From NCBI GenBank assembly GCA_028023455.1, contig JAQFVV010006221.1:9899011-9963010 (forward strand): a DNA stretch of 64,000 bases, given 5' to 3'. The stretch is from Epiperipatus broadwayi. Its lineage: Eukaryota > Onychophora > Udeonychophora > Euonychophora > Peripatidae. How positions within the stretch are numbered: position 1 is the first letter of the stretch; each line of letters opens with the position of its first letter. A program made the translations under genes and the position numbers. Positions 1 to 10,982 of this stretch are shown piece by piece. Under the pieces are notes generated by a model. It was given only the letters and a program-made list of their open reading frames with translations, made no database searches and had not been told where the DNA came from.

Positions 1-187
1 AGATTGCTTATATTTATTTAAGATTCTGTATCGATATGGAAAAAACAAAGACTGTGGAAGAAAATAGACTAAATGTAGATGAAAATATAGTTAATCTTTT
101 TTTTTCTAAATTTTATTACATAAAAACTTTGTAAATATGACACTAAGAAACAAGTTATTTTTTATAAAGCAATTTTTATTAATTGTC

Positions 188-459
<272 letters not shown>

Positions 460-1008
460 CATATTGTATATTGCTTAGTAGGTCAAGTGATATTTGAACA
501 CCTTAACAACAGATTAAACATTTAACAATTTAAATTTATTAATCCAAGCTAAGTTTTTTTTAAAAATAACTTATGCTACTCAGCTGAGAATTGATTCTGT
601 AACCTTGAGCTCTGAGTCTCCATGCTTTAATTAATATAGGACATTGACTTGCATAAAGTAGCAGCAAACCAATAAATCTTACATAAATAATATAAACATG
701 TTAAAAAAATAAAATACATTTTAAAACTGTGATTATCAGTATAAACAAGTTTAATTAAATTAGAATCATAAAATAGTTTGAAATTTGACAACTCCAGTAC
801 AATCAAACTTAAACAGTTATGTGGGTTATACCACCAACACAAAGACTAATATTAAAGTAGTACAAAAGTAGTTAGGAAATTGAGATAGGATAATAATTAA
901 AATGAAACATTTTAATAATACAGCATCATGAATTACAAAATATTTAAACAAAATGCAAATAAGAAAAATAATTATAAATTTACGATATGTAAAATATGTA
1001 TGATAATA
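460..1008. other. AT-rich stretch, nothing recognised
   Basis: I see no coding similarity, no RNA gene and no terminal repeats here. Short open frames are chance products of AT-rich DNA. Confidence 0.6.
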
Positions 1009-1315
1009 TGTTGGACTATTTCCACCAGCTATTATTAAAAGTTGAATGTCTAGAAAAATGTAAACTTTTCAAATACAAACAACTTGTTAGTAAGAATGCA
1101 CAAATAGTCAATGAAGGCTAGTAATTACACAATATTTTGAGTAGTATTATTCTCCACTTTTCTTCAGGTGTTGCTGGTCTGACCAGTAACAATATTAGCA
1201 CAGCAGTGGAACTTACACCATTAGATTCTTATTATTCTGTCAAAGGCATTAATCCAAAGAAATTTAACATATTTATCTATGAGGGTTGGTTCAAATATTC
1301 CCAATTTCTCCAATT
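1009..1315 (-). repeat. SINE-like interspersed repeat, family E, copy 1
   Basis: Read on the minus strand, this matches the plus-strand repeat at 28235-28565 along most of its length. Shared landmarks are TTTGAACCAACCCTC near the 5' side, CCAGCAACACC, and GGAAATAG near the 3' side. A third, partial copy lies at 27245-27355. The better copy at 28 kb has a tRNA-like 5' part, so I infer a tRNA-derived SINE. No flanking duplication was found. Confidence 0.7.
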
Positions 1316-1329
1316 TTTTTAAAAAATTA

Positions 1330-2500
1330 TACTTTTTTCCTTAAGAGCTAGCTTAATTAGAGGCTTCCAGACATTGTGTATTGCCATACTGAACTGCCTT
1401 GGTCTGTAATTGTTGTATACACACCAGTTTTTTCTCTTTTAATTATTAGTTTGTGTCCTTTAATCACTGTTCAACAGTGACAGGACTCGCCAATATACTT
1501 CCTTCCACATTCACATGTATTTCTTAAATGCAGTTTTTGTTTAGAATTTTCTGAAGTGTGTTATGGCTTTGGAAAGCTGTTCAAATATTATATTTACTGC
1601 AGATTTTTCTTAATTTGTCTGCCATTCCTAGTACAATTCCAATAATTGTTTTTCTTCTTGGTGCCTCTTTTTGGTGTCTATTAAAGATTTTCTTGATGAT
1701 AGCTGATGGATAATCATTCTTTATGAGAGATTATTCTATATAAATCTTTTCATCCAAATCACTGGTTTTCAAACAGACTTCCTTTGCTCAGTTCCATAGT
1801 GATAGCATAATTCCATGTTTTGCACTTCTTGTATGATTGAATGTATATGTCAAACACTTGCCAGTTTGTATTGTTTTACTATAAGCTATTATTTTGACTT
1901 TGCTTTGAGAGAGTCTTATCAGAAGAACATCTAAATATGCTAATTTTTGTTCTCATTGTGATTCCATTATGAATTTAATTGATGGAGATATGTTGTTGAT
2001 GTGTGCTCAAAATGATAGCAATCATGCTTCACTATGTGGCCATACCACAAATGTATTATGAACATAGTGAATCGACACTTTTGGTAAAAATGTAGTATTT
2101 ACGGCAGTAGTCTTAAGTTCTTCCATGTAAATGTTGCTAAGCAAGGATGACAGTAATGTTGTTGCTATACAGAAGATTAATAGTTCCATTAAATTATCAA
2201 GAAGAGTTGTTCTTGTTTGTAGATTAGTATCATCATTTAACATTTTCCTCACATTAGACAATATTTCATCACATGGTATATTTGTAAATAAACATTCCAC
2301 ATCAAAGCTTAAACAATATGTCAATTCTTTTCATTTTTATGTCTAATCATTTTTCTCAAGTGCTTAGAATCCCTAATGAAGGATTGTATTTCTTATATGC
2401 CAATGGACTAAGAATTTTGTGAAAAAATCTCAATAAGTTTTGACATGGTGAATTACTAGAACTAATAATAAGCCATAGAGAGATATTGTTTTATAGATTT
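1330..2500 (-). mobile_element. Degenerate Penelope-like retroelement (RT + GIY-YIG)
   Basis: A decayed minus-strand ORF of a Penelope-like element. From 5' to 3' it reads NSPCQNLLRFFHKILSPL (about 2445-2400), then LSFDVECLFTNIP (about 2310-2270), SNIYMEEL, and HYVHNTFV (about 2070-2050). These match the Penelope RT order, with the catalytic YVDD-type motif mutated to YVHN. Further on come GIVLGMADKLRKI and then CECGRKYIGES (about 1515-1483). The last is a GIY-YIG endonuclease core of the kind Penelope RTs carry at their C-terminus. Stop codons and frameshifts break the frame throughout, so it is inactive. It is the only trace in the window of an autonomous Penelope-type enzyme, which matters for the hammerhead-bearing elements described below. 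Confidence 0.85.
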
Positions 2501-4613
2501 ACTTTTTCTAAAATGCAAAATTAATTTCATTTTTTTTTGAATCACTGAAATACCTTTAATGCTTCTGGAGTAATGCTTTTAACTTTACTTCTATACTTGG
2601 AATTGTATTTTTGGCCATTTTTTTGTATTGACCTGTTATGTCTCTTGTATATGTATGTATTAGGATCAAACATACAGCAATAAATAGTTTCTATTGCTCA
2701 TTTATTTTAATAGTTAGAATATTTTGATTGTGTAAGAAAAATCAAGAGAGGGAAACTTTTGAAATTATTCCTAGTTAAAAAACAATATTAAATACATCTC
2801 AGTCTGATTTCATGCAGATTTTTTAAATATGATTTTGAAGTTATATGATTCATGTTTTTTCTTAATATCTTTTTATGCAGGTTTTTTTATGCAATAAAGA
2901 AGTTCATATTTCACTATATTTATTAGATATCAAGAAATTTAAATTATTAATAACTTATTTTGACTTGAAATACTTTTTTTTTTCAAAAATATAATGTTAT
3001 ATTAGCAGCTAACATGAATATGGCCTGAAGCTATTTAAGAATCTTAGCTTCTATGTAAATAACCTATTATGAACATAAAAACATCACAATAAATATTCAA
3101 AAATTTTAAACTTTTAAAACATATTTTGTTAGATATAACAGAAATAAATATTCTTTTAGATTTTTAAAAATAATCAGAAATACATTTGTTGATTTTATAA
3201 AGTGAAAATAATCTTTCTAATGATAATGTATAATCTTTTTGTTTTGATTGTGATCTCATTTTTTAAATATAGAAACAAAATGTGAACATTTAAAATTTAT
3301 TTCAATAGTAAACAAAAATATCTATCAAATGAAGACAAATTTATTATTTTCTATTAAGTAATAATCATTTAATCATAGATTTTATGTTGATGTGTGAGAC
3401 AAAGAAAAACTTCAGAAAATGCTGGAATCCGAGAGTTTGCTGCAAGGAACAACCTCTTAAATTCCAATGAGAGTTAAATAGTTGTATGTCTGGATATCAT
3501 GAGCTTTATAAACAATTAGTAAAATCATCATCTCAAAGTTTAATCATCAATTACATTGTTGACAGAAAACCATTAACACAGCACAAGACTGAAAGTGGTG
3601 CTAGTTGTATTTCTTACCAGTTTGCAAACGAACCATATATTGTCAAATGGCAATAATGATTAAAATATGTATGAAAAAATGTAAAATTAAATACTGTAGT
3701 TAATAAAAAAAGTTTGTTTTGTATCAATTATTTTCAAATATTTCAAATTTTTTATTAGTCATACTTTATTTCCTTATTTTTTATGCAAATTTTAAAGTAA
3801 TTTTTCCTTGTTGCTTGGCTTTTATGTGATGTCTAAAAATTACAGAATGTATCCCCCATTTTTTATGGTAAGTTAAGTTTATTTTTGTGTGATTTTTTTA
3901 ATGCAGGTTTTCTGCGGAACCTATCTACTGCATAAAACGAGACCCAAGTGTATATGTTATTTTTGTAATCCTACAAGCTTTATAAATTTAGCATTGTATG
4001 TTCTCAGAGACAACTAACAAAATTTTACCTTTCAGTACAAAAAAATTATAGAATGACATGTATGAATACACACAGCTTTATTTTCTAATATTTGAATAAT
4101 ATATTGCCATAATTATATTTGAGCATGTTAAATTGGTGTTAAAATAATGATTTCTAGCCTGAATTAATTATATAAAATTCATCCTTTTGTTAACCTTAAT
4201 GTAAAAATAAATATCTTAGTATAAAATTAATAGTAGTAAAAACTAAAATTTGGCCAATAACCCATTATCTTTGAAATCAGTAAATCAATTAAAGACTTCA
4301 AAAAACAAATTAAAATATAGTTTTTTTTAAAAAAAAAATTCCTGCACAGATTGCCAGATTAGCTTCCAAGCTTTTAAAAGTGTGTTATTTGGTCAACTGA
4401 TGGGTGGAAATGATATAAAAAGTAGTTCAAAGGATATATTAAAAAAAGAATTCAATGCTCACTCTTATTTACTTTTTTTTATCAAGAAATTTTATTGTGA
4501 GTTCAAAGAATTGCATTATAGCAATAACAGAGTTATGTTGTTAACAAACATTATAATAAAGGTTACATAGCCCAATACCAATGATCTGGGCATAAAAAAA
4601 TTAAACTGTTCAA
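2501..4613. other. AT-rich stretch, no gene recognised
   Basis: About 2.1 kb of low-complexity AT-rich sequence with poly-A/T runs. I could not match any part to the element families in the window. The short open frames have no recognisable motif. Confidence 0.55.
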
Positions 4614-5510
4614 TCATAAATTGTCCATTGCTACAAGGCTCCATGTAGCATTGTAGATGTATGTTGGAGCTAATTTTTCATTTTTGTTTCTGATGGCCTG
4701 AAGTTTTGCCAGAAGTAATTTCTTATGGTGAACTAAAGCATGACCATAAATGAATGTGCACCTAGTTGACCAATAGGCAAACAATAGAAAAGTTATGATT
4801 CTTATGGATGGAAAGATCCCATTGGATATGCTAGAAATCAGTCCAGTGAGGGGAGGCACTCTAAGTTTGTATATGGATGCAATAAAGTCTCTGTCCCATT
4901 GGGGTGATTTACAATGGCTCAGAATATATATTATTGTGTCATCATCCTGTTTACATAAAGGACAGACTAGGTTGTAGCATGAGAAACCCCTATGGTAGAC
5001 CAAAAAATGGCATGTGGGAAGAGTACTTGGGTTTAATTTAATCAAAAAATCAAAAAATTTCGGTTTGAGATGCCACCGTTTAAACTTTTTAATGATTGAA
5101 TGATTGGGAAGGGTTAGAAATGATGGGATTGGGGGAATTTCTTCATTTGTTAGGTGATATTCATCCCAGTAATATTCTGTGAGTTAATCTGAATAGATAG
5201 AGGGATAAATTTTGCAATATTTAACAATAAGGATGACAACCAACTCCTCATGAGAGGAAGAGGGGTGTCTGTAGGAGAAACAGATGTAAAGCATGATGCT
5301 TCCAGAAAATGATGAGATAGGTTAAGGATGGTGTTATGTGTAGGCTGGAAACAAAAGATTAAAACAGAAATGCAGTGATAGCCCATTGAGTTTTGTGTGC
5401 CTATGGAGACCCTCAGGCTGATGGCCACAGTCTTGCCCTTCCACATAAGTCTTACACATAGTGAATTTATCTTTCTAATTAATTTTTGGGAAAAAATAAT
5501 AATTGGCATG
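4614..5510 (-). pseudogene. Non-LTR retrotransposon (LINE) ORF2 relic, 3' part
   Basis: Two minus-strand open stretches in different frames (about 5510-5150 and 5045-4614) look like the C-terminal third of a LINE ORF2. The first has KINSLCVRLMWKGK, matching the FLWKG-type motif downstream of the RT domain. The second has CPLCKQDDDTIIYILSHC, the Cys/His cluster near the end of many LINE ORF2 proteins, followed by a WSTR segment. The catalytic RT part is missing or unrecognisable. A frameshift or small deletion separates the two stretches. I cannot assign a clade with confidence. Confidence 0.75.
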
Positions 5511-6544
5511 TAATAAGAGATCCTTAGTAGTCAAGTCAGACTTTAAGAACTCACTATTTGCTACAGATAGTGAATTCAGCCAAATAAAAAAAATGTCAAT
5601 AATGTTTGCCAGCTAGTTTTAACAGTAAACAGTAAATGTAACAACAGAAACAGCTTTACCATTTAGTCTACAGAAACACAGAATTTTTTTCCATATCTCC
5701 AATTTAATGTTTGTACATGTAATTCTAAGGATATTCAGGTGAAATCATTTAGACATGCATTTACTAATCATTATTCAGACATGAAGTGATAAGAAAAAAT
5801 GGTTGATCTTAGGATAGAGACTCGAGTTAGTCTGATGCCTTTTATACTAAAAAATTGGTCAGCAAGAATTAAAGTTAGTTTGCTTTGATGTCCGCTTTCT
5901 ATAATCAAGACCATTAAAAATTAACTAATTAATGAAACCAATCTATAATGATACTAAACAAATAGTTCTAAAAATAATATTAAAAAAAAAGAACTCTAAT
6001 TACAATCAAAAGTAGTCTTTCTAGCAGAAGAAACAAAAGTTAATCTGAAAAAGTGCTTGGAAAATTATATATAAATTAAACAATATTTGTAGATAGAATT
6101 TACAAACAAATAATACTATTATGAAATTTTATTATTTAAATTTGAAAAAGTTCTAATTTATAAGATGTATATAATTTGTAAATTTATAAGAGAATTATTT
6201 ATTCATTTATAGATATGATGTAGTTTTTTTTTTTACTATGAGATGTTGGAGAAAGATAATTCATATCATTTTAAGGAAGAGAATGGTAAAGTGAATGATA
6301 ATTTAAGAATACTTCTCACTTGTTAATATATATTGTATGTTAATATTTAGGCGGTCACATGATGAATCTGAAGCGTTTGTCATAGATTTCAAATTCCACC
6401 ATTCAATGAATAATTTTTTTCCAGATATTGTTGGATTATAATGGAAGTAAAATAAATGATTCTTTAACTAAAGAACAAAACATGTCTGACAAATATACAT
6501 ATTCAAACCATGTAATGTTCACATATAACTTATGAATGGAGGTT
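5511..6544. other. AT-rich stretch, nothing recognised
   Basis: No coding similarity or structured repeat was noticed. Confidence 0.55.
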
Positions 6545-6690
6545 CTGCATGAAATAAGAATGCTGGAGGTCATGTATATTTTTTGCATGTGTAAGGTCAA
6601 GCTTATTGGTTGCTTGAGGTGGACTGAAAGATGAATAGACTGAAAAATTCTGAGTTCAAATCCCTGGACTTACATAAAGAATGTTATTAA
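6545..6690 (+). repeat. Family B element fragment (3' half)
   Basis: This matches the sense half of the family B foldback elements (26.1-26.9 kb and 36.1-36.9 kb). It starts inside the hammerhead region (CATGAAATA) and runs through GATGAATAGACTGAAAAA to CTGAGTTCAAATCCC. The last motif resembles a tRNA B box and is the most conserved part of the family. No inverted partner is present here. Confidence 0.65.
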
Positions 6691-6909
6691 TTTATTAATG
6701 TAGCCTAGTCTTAATTTACTCTTATTCTGTTGCCTTGACAACAGTTTGAAATTGTTGATTGTTATTGATATTGGGATGTGTTAACTGGCTTTTAATGATA
6801 TATATATAATTAGAAAAAACTTGCATTGCATTTATGCCATCATGTGTATCAGTTGTATAAGATGGAGAGGATAGCTTTTGGGAGCTTGATAGTCTGAGTT
6901 CATATTAAG

Positions 6910-6911
<2 letters not shown>

Positions 6912-6949
<38 letters not shown>
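6912..6949. repeat. (TA)n tract, insertion target of the LTR element
   Basis: A TA dinucleotide run directly abutting the 5' LTR. TA sequence resumes directly after the 3' LTR at 19898. The element therefore inserted into a TA microsatellite, and its short target duplication cannot be told from the repeat itself. Confidence 0.9.
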
Positions 6950-6952
<3 letters not shown>

Positions 6953-8274
6953 AACCATATATTTTAGCATAAAATATAATAATTGATGTAACTAGTATAA
7001 AAAATTTCTCTGTCTTCTTTGGTGATTTGATTGGCTTGATTTTCGCTTTGAACAGATTACTCTCTTATATTATTTTAATAAACTTAAATTTGATTCGTTC
7101 CATATACTAATTCATATCAAAATGTTTAACTTTTAAAAATTTTTAACAACACATTAAATTTGGTAAAATAGTATTAAAATATAATATTTTGTTTTATTTG
7201 TTTAAAATGATCTTAAAAATTATTTCATTTGAATTAACAAAACCATTTGTTCAATTAAAATAAATTATTAAAAATAAATACAGTAATTACGTATGCGTCT
7301 CAATGTAAAAAAAAAGAAAAGAGCGCGAATTTAAGAGAAGATCGTCTGTTAGTTTTGCTTTTGGAAGGAGAGAAAGAAAAGAAAATGGTAAGAAGGCAAA
7401 TGGTGTAAATTTGATAAGCTTATTTTAAAATAGTTAACAAGTAAACGGATTACCACAAATTTTCTATAAACGTAAAAATAATATCGTGGTATTTAATTAT
7501 AAGATGAATTGCTAAATTTAAAAGTCTGTTCAAGTCGGCTGGCCAAGTGGATCAAATCACCGGTAATAATTTCCCAATATTACATTTAAAATGTCGGAGC
7601 TTCCCAGTTTAAAAGAATTAATTGCAAGAATTTGGTATGTTTTAAAATGTTTATTGTTCTACAATTTGGAAAATTTAAATAAGTATTTTAATTACAGAAG
7701 TTTTATAAATATGAAAATTTGCTTTTTAAAAAAGAAGAAGTTTAAATTAAAGTAAAATGTTAAAGTTATCAACATAGTTAAATATTTCCGTTTCTAATTC
7801 TAATAAAAATATAGTATTGATTGATATTTAACTTTATAATGCCAGTAATATATTTGCTAGTTAATTTGTTTGCCATTTGGATAATAAACAGTCTTCAAAT
7901 AATTGATCAAAGCTATTTTCTAATTTTATCGTCAGTTTGGAATGATTGAATTAATTGCTGTAATTATTATTCCTAGATTTAAGCGTGGATAAATAAATAT
8001 TAGCATGGATGTAATAAACTTGGAACATTTTTAATAGAGAAATGTAGAAATTAATAACTTTTGAAAAACATTTTCATTTAAGTTCTGCTTGTCATGTCTT
8101 GAAATTGTTTCATGTTTATGGAGCCACGTAAAATCGTTAATCTAATAGTGATTATAATAACTAACACAAATGGATAAAATTACATGTATGGAATTCAACT
8201 ATAATTATAGCTATTACTTCGTACATTTATTGTTCGACACATCGTACATGGATTTCACGGATCATATTTGTCGT

Positions 8275-8392
8275 TATAAAATGCTATACAATCTAATTTG
8301 TGACACACACACCTGCTAAAATTCATGTATTGAACTATAAAATGCTATACATTTAATTTATATCACACACACACCTGTTAGATTTTATGTAT
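8275..8392. repeat. Two-unit 61-bp tandem repeat in the LTR
   Basis: TATAAAATGCTATAC recurs at 8275 and 8336, each time followed by an ACACACACCTG block. The same arrangement is in the 3' LTR (17779 and 17840). It lies in the inferred U3 and could be an enhancer-like duplication, but that is inference. Confidence 0.85.
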
Positions 8393-8831
8393 TTGATGAA
8401 TAATTCATTACTTTAATTTTATCGTTATATGAACTTGCATGTGAAGTTCATAAGTTATATTTTATTAAGTTTAAATTAATAGGGGTTGAATAAAATATTT
8501 ATTCAAGAGAATAGCGCTTGCAAAAAGGCTTGAAAAGTACTAAATGAATTCATGAGATGTATCAATCTTTGTGGGGTATTTTGTGAGTCTTTCCAGATTT
8601 ATATTCCTATACTAATATTACTTATATTGTATTACACATGTTTTATTTTAAGCAAGATAAGTTAGTACATTAGTTGTCCTGATTAGTGTAACATTTTATT
8701 ATGCAAGAACCCACATTTGCTAAAGTGTTAGTGTTTTCTGAATGATCAGAATAACTGAGGAGGATGATTTTGCACTTTAATGTGAAGTAAATAGTAATGT
8801 TGTTTTATAATGTTGAAAGGCATTAATCTGT

Positions 8832-8909
8832 GCTGGTGGTTAATCCGCAGATTATTTAATTGCCATTTTTTGTATTTTACACTCATTCCAGCGCTGGTGG
8901 TTAATCCGC
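8832..8909. repeat. GCTGGTGGTTAATCCGC repeated with 61-bp period
   Basis: The 17-mer is at 8832 and 8893 in the 5' LTR and at 18336 and 18396 in the 3' LTR. It is GC-rich relative to its surroundings and perfectly repeated, so it could be a protein-binding element in U3. Confidence 0.85.
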
Positions 8910-9859
8910 GGAATTGTGTAATTATACGTATTACTTTATGATGGTGTATCAATCCACAAAGCGTTTAGTATTATTTAATTCCTATGTGTAGATGAACGCA
9001 TCCACAGGAATATGTTTTACTTCATAGATATAAGTTGGGCAAAGTATTTTAGTTAATCTGCTAAATCATCTTCTTCCATTTGTAAGCATAATTCATAAGT
9101 TAGATCATCAAATTGTAGCAGGACATTCTATTCAAGTTACTTCATAATAATTAACTGTCGGTTGATTATTATTTACCGGAGTGTAAGTTTAAATTTTCAT
9201 TTTATTTAATGATTGCATTATAGCTAAATCCTACAGATATAATATTATTTATTATATTATTATAATTTTACAGTATGGATTTATTGAATCTGGAAATGAC
9301 GTTAAATACTTCATGAGTTGATGTTGAATTTAGTATAATTTGCTCAAGATTCATTATATCAAATTGAAATAAGGTATGATTAGGTTTTTAAAACCGTACC
9401 TATGATATGTTAGTGAAGAAAGTCGATGGAATTATAATTTATTTATTTTATTTGTTTATTTATGTCTTTTTAATTATAACATTGGAATTAATTATTTATT
9501 ATTCATAAATTTGTAAATAAATGTTGATTTATAATTAAACTTACTGTGCCGTTGCTATGTGTCATTCTTAAAATCAGAAATCATAAACCTTGGATAGAGC
9601 ATACATTGAAGTACATACTATCGTCAACATGATATAAGAGTTTAGTGATATTTTGAGAAAACATTTGGATGCTTTTAGTCTTTGGTAGTTTATGATGTGT
9701 AAGGTATAATAAAATCCCATTTACCTTTTCCATCATTTTGGCTTTGCGTAGTTGATTCTAGTATACAATACCAATTGATTGGTAAACCTGTAAACTGATT
9801 TACCAAATAATGATATGATTGAATATATTTACTTAACATTTTAAATTGTCATTTGTCAG

Positions 9860-9867
9860 TATAAAAA
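9860..9867 (+). promoter_or_regulatory. Probable LTR TATA box (5' LTR)
   Basis: TATAAAAA lies 189 bp upstream of an AATAAA signal in the same LTR, the order expected for U3 promoter then R polyadenylation. The identical motif is at 19363-19370 in the 3' LTR. The start site itself is not identifiable by eye. Confidence 0.55.
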
Positions 9868-10048
9868 GAGTCTCAGTGATATAGTAAACTATAAAAAAAG
9901 AACCCAATTATTTATGTTTATTTATTGCAAAGCTTTACCTGGACTAGCATTTGTATTAAAAATCATATAGATGGTTTAAAATTTCATAATATTATGTAGT
10001 TTCACAAATTACGCCATCTTGTACATGGTCGGCCATCGGGTCTCATAC

Positions 10049-10054
10049 AATAAA
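10049..10054 (+). terminator. Probable polyadenylation signal AATAAA (5' LTR)
   Basis: AATAAA downstream of the TATA box. The copy in the 3' LTR at 19551-19556 would be the one used for the genomic transcript. Other AATAAA motifs exist in this AT-rich LTR, so this choice rests on its position after the TATA box. Confidence 0.5.
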
Positions 10055-10401
10055 AATCGCAAATTAAGGTTTGTAACATAATAACATTGCACTTATAATT
10101 TGTTTACTGTATTTTATCATACTACTATGATAGGTCATCGCGGTACACCCTGGCTGCGATCAAATTAAATCATAAAAGTTTATGTTAGATCATTAGTTTG
10201 GTCTGTGATAAGTTGTTCCAGATGTTGGTTGTGGTCCTTGGTGCATAAAATAGATAGCATAATATGCTTTTGGATACAGCTCTTAATAGCTGACAATGTG
10301 TAGCGGGAATTGATCAGTGATCGAGGTTACGATTCTCAGGGCACTTACTTACGTTACGGAGTTGGGACCACATACATACGAGATAGAGGGTTACAAATTT
10401 T

Positions 10402-10419
10402 TGGTGCCACAACGTGTTC
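10402..10419 (+). promoter_or_regulatory. Primer-binding site
   Basis: TGGTGCCACAACGTGTTC starts 6 bp after the 5' LTR. It opens with TGG, the complement of a tRNA CCA end. It resembles a tRNA-Lys primer site (TGGCGCCCAACGTG) with one substitution and one extra base. The decayed relative at 55157 matches tRNA-Lys more closely. The primer identity for this element is therefore tentative. Confidence 0.7.
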
Positions 10420-10982
10420 GGCCCGATATGTTGAGGTTAGACAGTCATTATAAGTGTGCAATTACAGTTTTTAGCACTTTATAAACATGCGACTTGATTA
10501 ATTGATTGTTGCAGAGTACAATATGGTAATGTGTGAACTGAATTAAAATGATTGTTGATTACAATTTTAATTTCCCATATTACAAGAATATTATCATGTG
10601 ACAAATGCTCTATCATGGTGATAAAATATTGTATGTTTTATTGCTATATATTTTCTCCAGGTTAATTAGATAAGATTTCTGATGACAATAGCAATCGTAT
10701 TCCAAGATATACCAATATTTATGATTGAATTGGGAGAAGTTGAAATTATCAAAGGTTTATAAAGTAGTTGTTGTAATACTGCAAATATTTGAAGTGGGGG
10801 TTCAGATTATTTTAGTGTGAATGTGATATATACCATCTGGGATAGATTATTGGTGGTGAGGATTTAGTGGTTAGTCGGCTTGAACAAGATTTTAATTGAT
10901 CATTGTTATTAAAACACATATTTTAGGAAAGTAAAAATTTGGTTTCACAAAATATTGAAATAGTTGTTATAAAATACCCAAA
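10420..10982 (+). other. Gag leader (5' untranslated region)
   Basis: About 560 bp between the primer-binding site and the gag start, without a long ORF. A splice-acceptor-like ACATATTTTAG ends at 10926, 56 bp before the gag ATG. That would allow a transcript starting in the long LTR to be spliced, but this is only a possibility. Confidence 0.6.

Larger units (their letters stand above)
6950..10395 (+). repeat. 5' LTR (3446 bp)
   Basis: A direct repeat of 16455-19897. It starts TGTAACCATAT and ends AGGGTTACA. It holds a TATA box at 9860 and a polyadenylation signal at 10049. I therefore infer a U3 of about 2.9 kb, an R of under about 0.2 kb and a U5 of about 0.33 kb. Two internal tandem duplications, both with a 61-bp period, are listed separately. 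There is no long ORF in the LTR. Confidence 0.95.

Noticed and set aside
10620-10720. Hammerhead-like CTGATGA at 10678 in the gag leader
   Set aside because: No GAAA at suitable spacing and no helix I partner. The same applies to CTGATGA near 62684.
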